Source of the DNA: Hansfordia pulvinata
Lineage: Eukaryota > Ascomycota > Sordariomycetes > Xylariales
Length of the DNA stretch: 64,000 nucleotides
NCBI GenBank assembly: GCA_006538405.1
Contig: BJKQ01000036.1
Coordinates: forward strand, 1 to 64,000
Reading direction: 5' to 3'
The notes under the pieces are model-generated. The model was not told the origin of the DNA. It did no database searches and saw nothing but the letters and a program-made list of their open reading frames with translations. Shown one piece after another: positions 62,901 to 64,000 of the stretch (position 1 is its first letter; each line of letters begins with the position of its first letter). The position numbers were made by a program, and so were the translations under genes.

Positions 62901-64000
62901 AATATTAAAACTGTTTTTACTTTTCTTAACCGTTAATGATATACGATATCGTGCTGGCCTTATAACTTATTATAATATTACTCTTTATAATATAAAATAT
63001 ATAAACGTTATTATAAAGTTAACTCTTTTATTATTAAATATATTAAAGCTGCCTTTTCTTTTTTATTTTATTCCTTTAAAAAGAAAGCCTTATTATAATA
63101 CTTTATAATTTCAACCGCCGTAATTAATAAAGTTAAAAGTAATTATTACTTTATTATTACTTAAAACACGTAGGCTTAAAAGCGCTTAATATAAACGCTT
63201 ACTTTAATAAAACCTTTATATAATAAAACGGCCACCTTTTTAATATAAAGGACTTATCGTACCTTTAAAGTGTTAAAGACCTTAAAAAAGCCTTCCTTTA
63301 AAATTATAATAATATATATAAGCTTAACCTTATATTGGTTTTAAAAGAAAAGAAAGACTACTTTTTTTAACGAATTATTATTAAATATAAATTAATTACC
63401 TTTTCCTTATTATATATATAATAAGTATCGTTAATTAATTATAATCTTTATAATATTTGAACGTCTTATAAAATCTTAATAAAGTAATAAAAACCACTTT
63501 CTTTATTACCGCTTTCATTATATAATTAAAGATCTTATATTCATGATTTTACACATTTTATAAGTAATAAATATAATTATTTAACTTATAAGTGATAATA
63601 TAATCTTTATAAACCTTATTAAATTCTTAAACACCGATTAAATAACTTAATTTTAATACTTTATAAACCTTATAATTATTAAATATTAACTTTATAAATA
63701 TATTAAATAACCCGTCCGTTTAAAAAACGAGTTTATTTAAAGTTATTTAAATAACATTTACAAGGTTATTTAAACCTTTAATATATTATTTTATTTTACT
63801 TTAAGAAAAAACAGTAATAATTAATATTATATATAATATTATATAAGGTCTTTTTACGTTATAATATTAACTTTCATTAAAAATACTATTATATTAATTA
63901 TAACCGTATCGTTAAAGACCCTTTAAATATTACAATTCAACATTTTTATAAATATTAAGTTACTATTATTAACGTTATATTTAAATCTATTAAACGTAAA
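59931..64000. other. AT-rich RIP-degraded block running off the window
   Basis: Stop-ridden throughout with no recognisable LTR pair. Plus-strand fragments around 62950-63500 faintly suggest retrotransposon pol (for example FKVLKTLKKAF), but this is not good enough to name a family. Confidence 0.55.

Noticed and set aside
62950..63500. Possible gypsy pol fragment on the plus strand
   Set aside because: Only scattered residues fit (for example LKTLKKAF); no catalytic motif could be placed, so no family is named.

Overview
The window looks like a stretch of a filamentous ascomycete (Pezizomycotina) genome with strongly bimodal base composition. Very AT-rich blocks (about 1-14.9, 18.5-19.4, 25.0-29.3, 41.9-47.4, 50.1-51.9 and 59.9-64 kb) are full of stop codons in every frame and contain wrecked transposons. 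The mutation pattern, CpA to TpA together with its complement TpG to TpA, is that of repeat-induced point mutation (RIP). GC-rich islands between them hold a few intact genes with short fungal introns (GTRNGT donors, CTAAC-like branch sites, YAG or AAG acceptors). No rRNA, tRNA, CRISPR or bacterial-type operon was seen.

Left part. Two copies of one Ty3/gypsy chromovirus lie nested. The older copy (1-6040 plus 14019-14305, its far end outside the window) has a younger copy (6041-14018) inserted in its own LTR, with a perfect 5-bp target duplication. Both are coded on the minus strand; gag, RT, integrase and chromodomain remnants can be read. A second ORF, on the plus strand, lies between the chromodomain and the 3' LTR. 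From about 15 to 25 kb and 29 to 39.7 kb the composition is intermediate and the sequence holds mostly decayed coding fragments, including a broken secreted-protein gene (20272-20882) and a 35-bp minisatellite.

Right part. Four apparently intact genes lie in GC islands, and all four encode predicted secreted proteins: a 90-aa four-cysteine protein (39911-40447, +, 3 exons), a 364-aa protein (47607-48701, -), a 112-aa four-cysteine protein (54330-54882, -, 3 exons) and a 372-aa cysteine-rich two-part protein (56952-58221, +, 3 exons). The first two are convergent and were about 1.5 kb apart before a complete Ty1/copia element (41861-47503, 120-bp LTRs, 5-bp target duplication) landed between them. 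A decayed protein-kinase gene (about 52201-52665) and a truncated coding fragment (53227-53580) lie between the second and third.

The overall picture is a repeat-dominated, RIP-active compartment carrying small islands of secreted, effector-like genes. No housekeeping gene is recognised. The exon structures of the spliced genes were worked out by hand from splice signals and reading-frame continuity and are not backed by transcripts.
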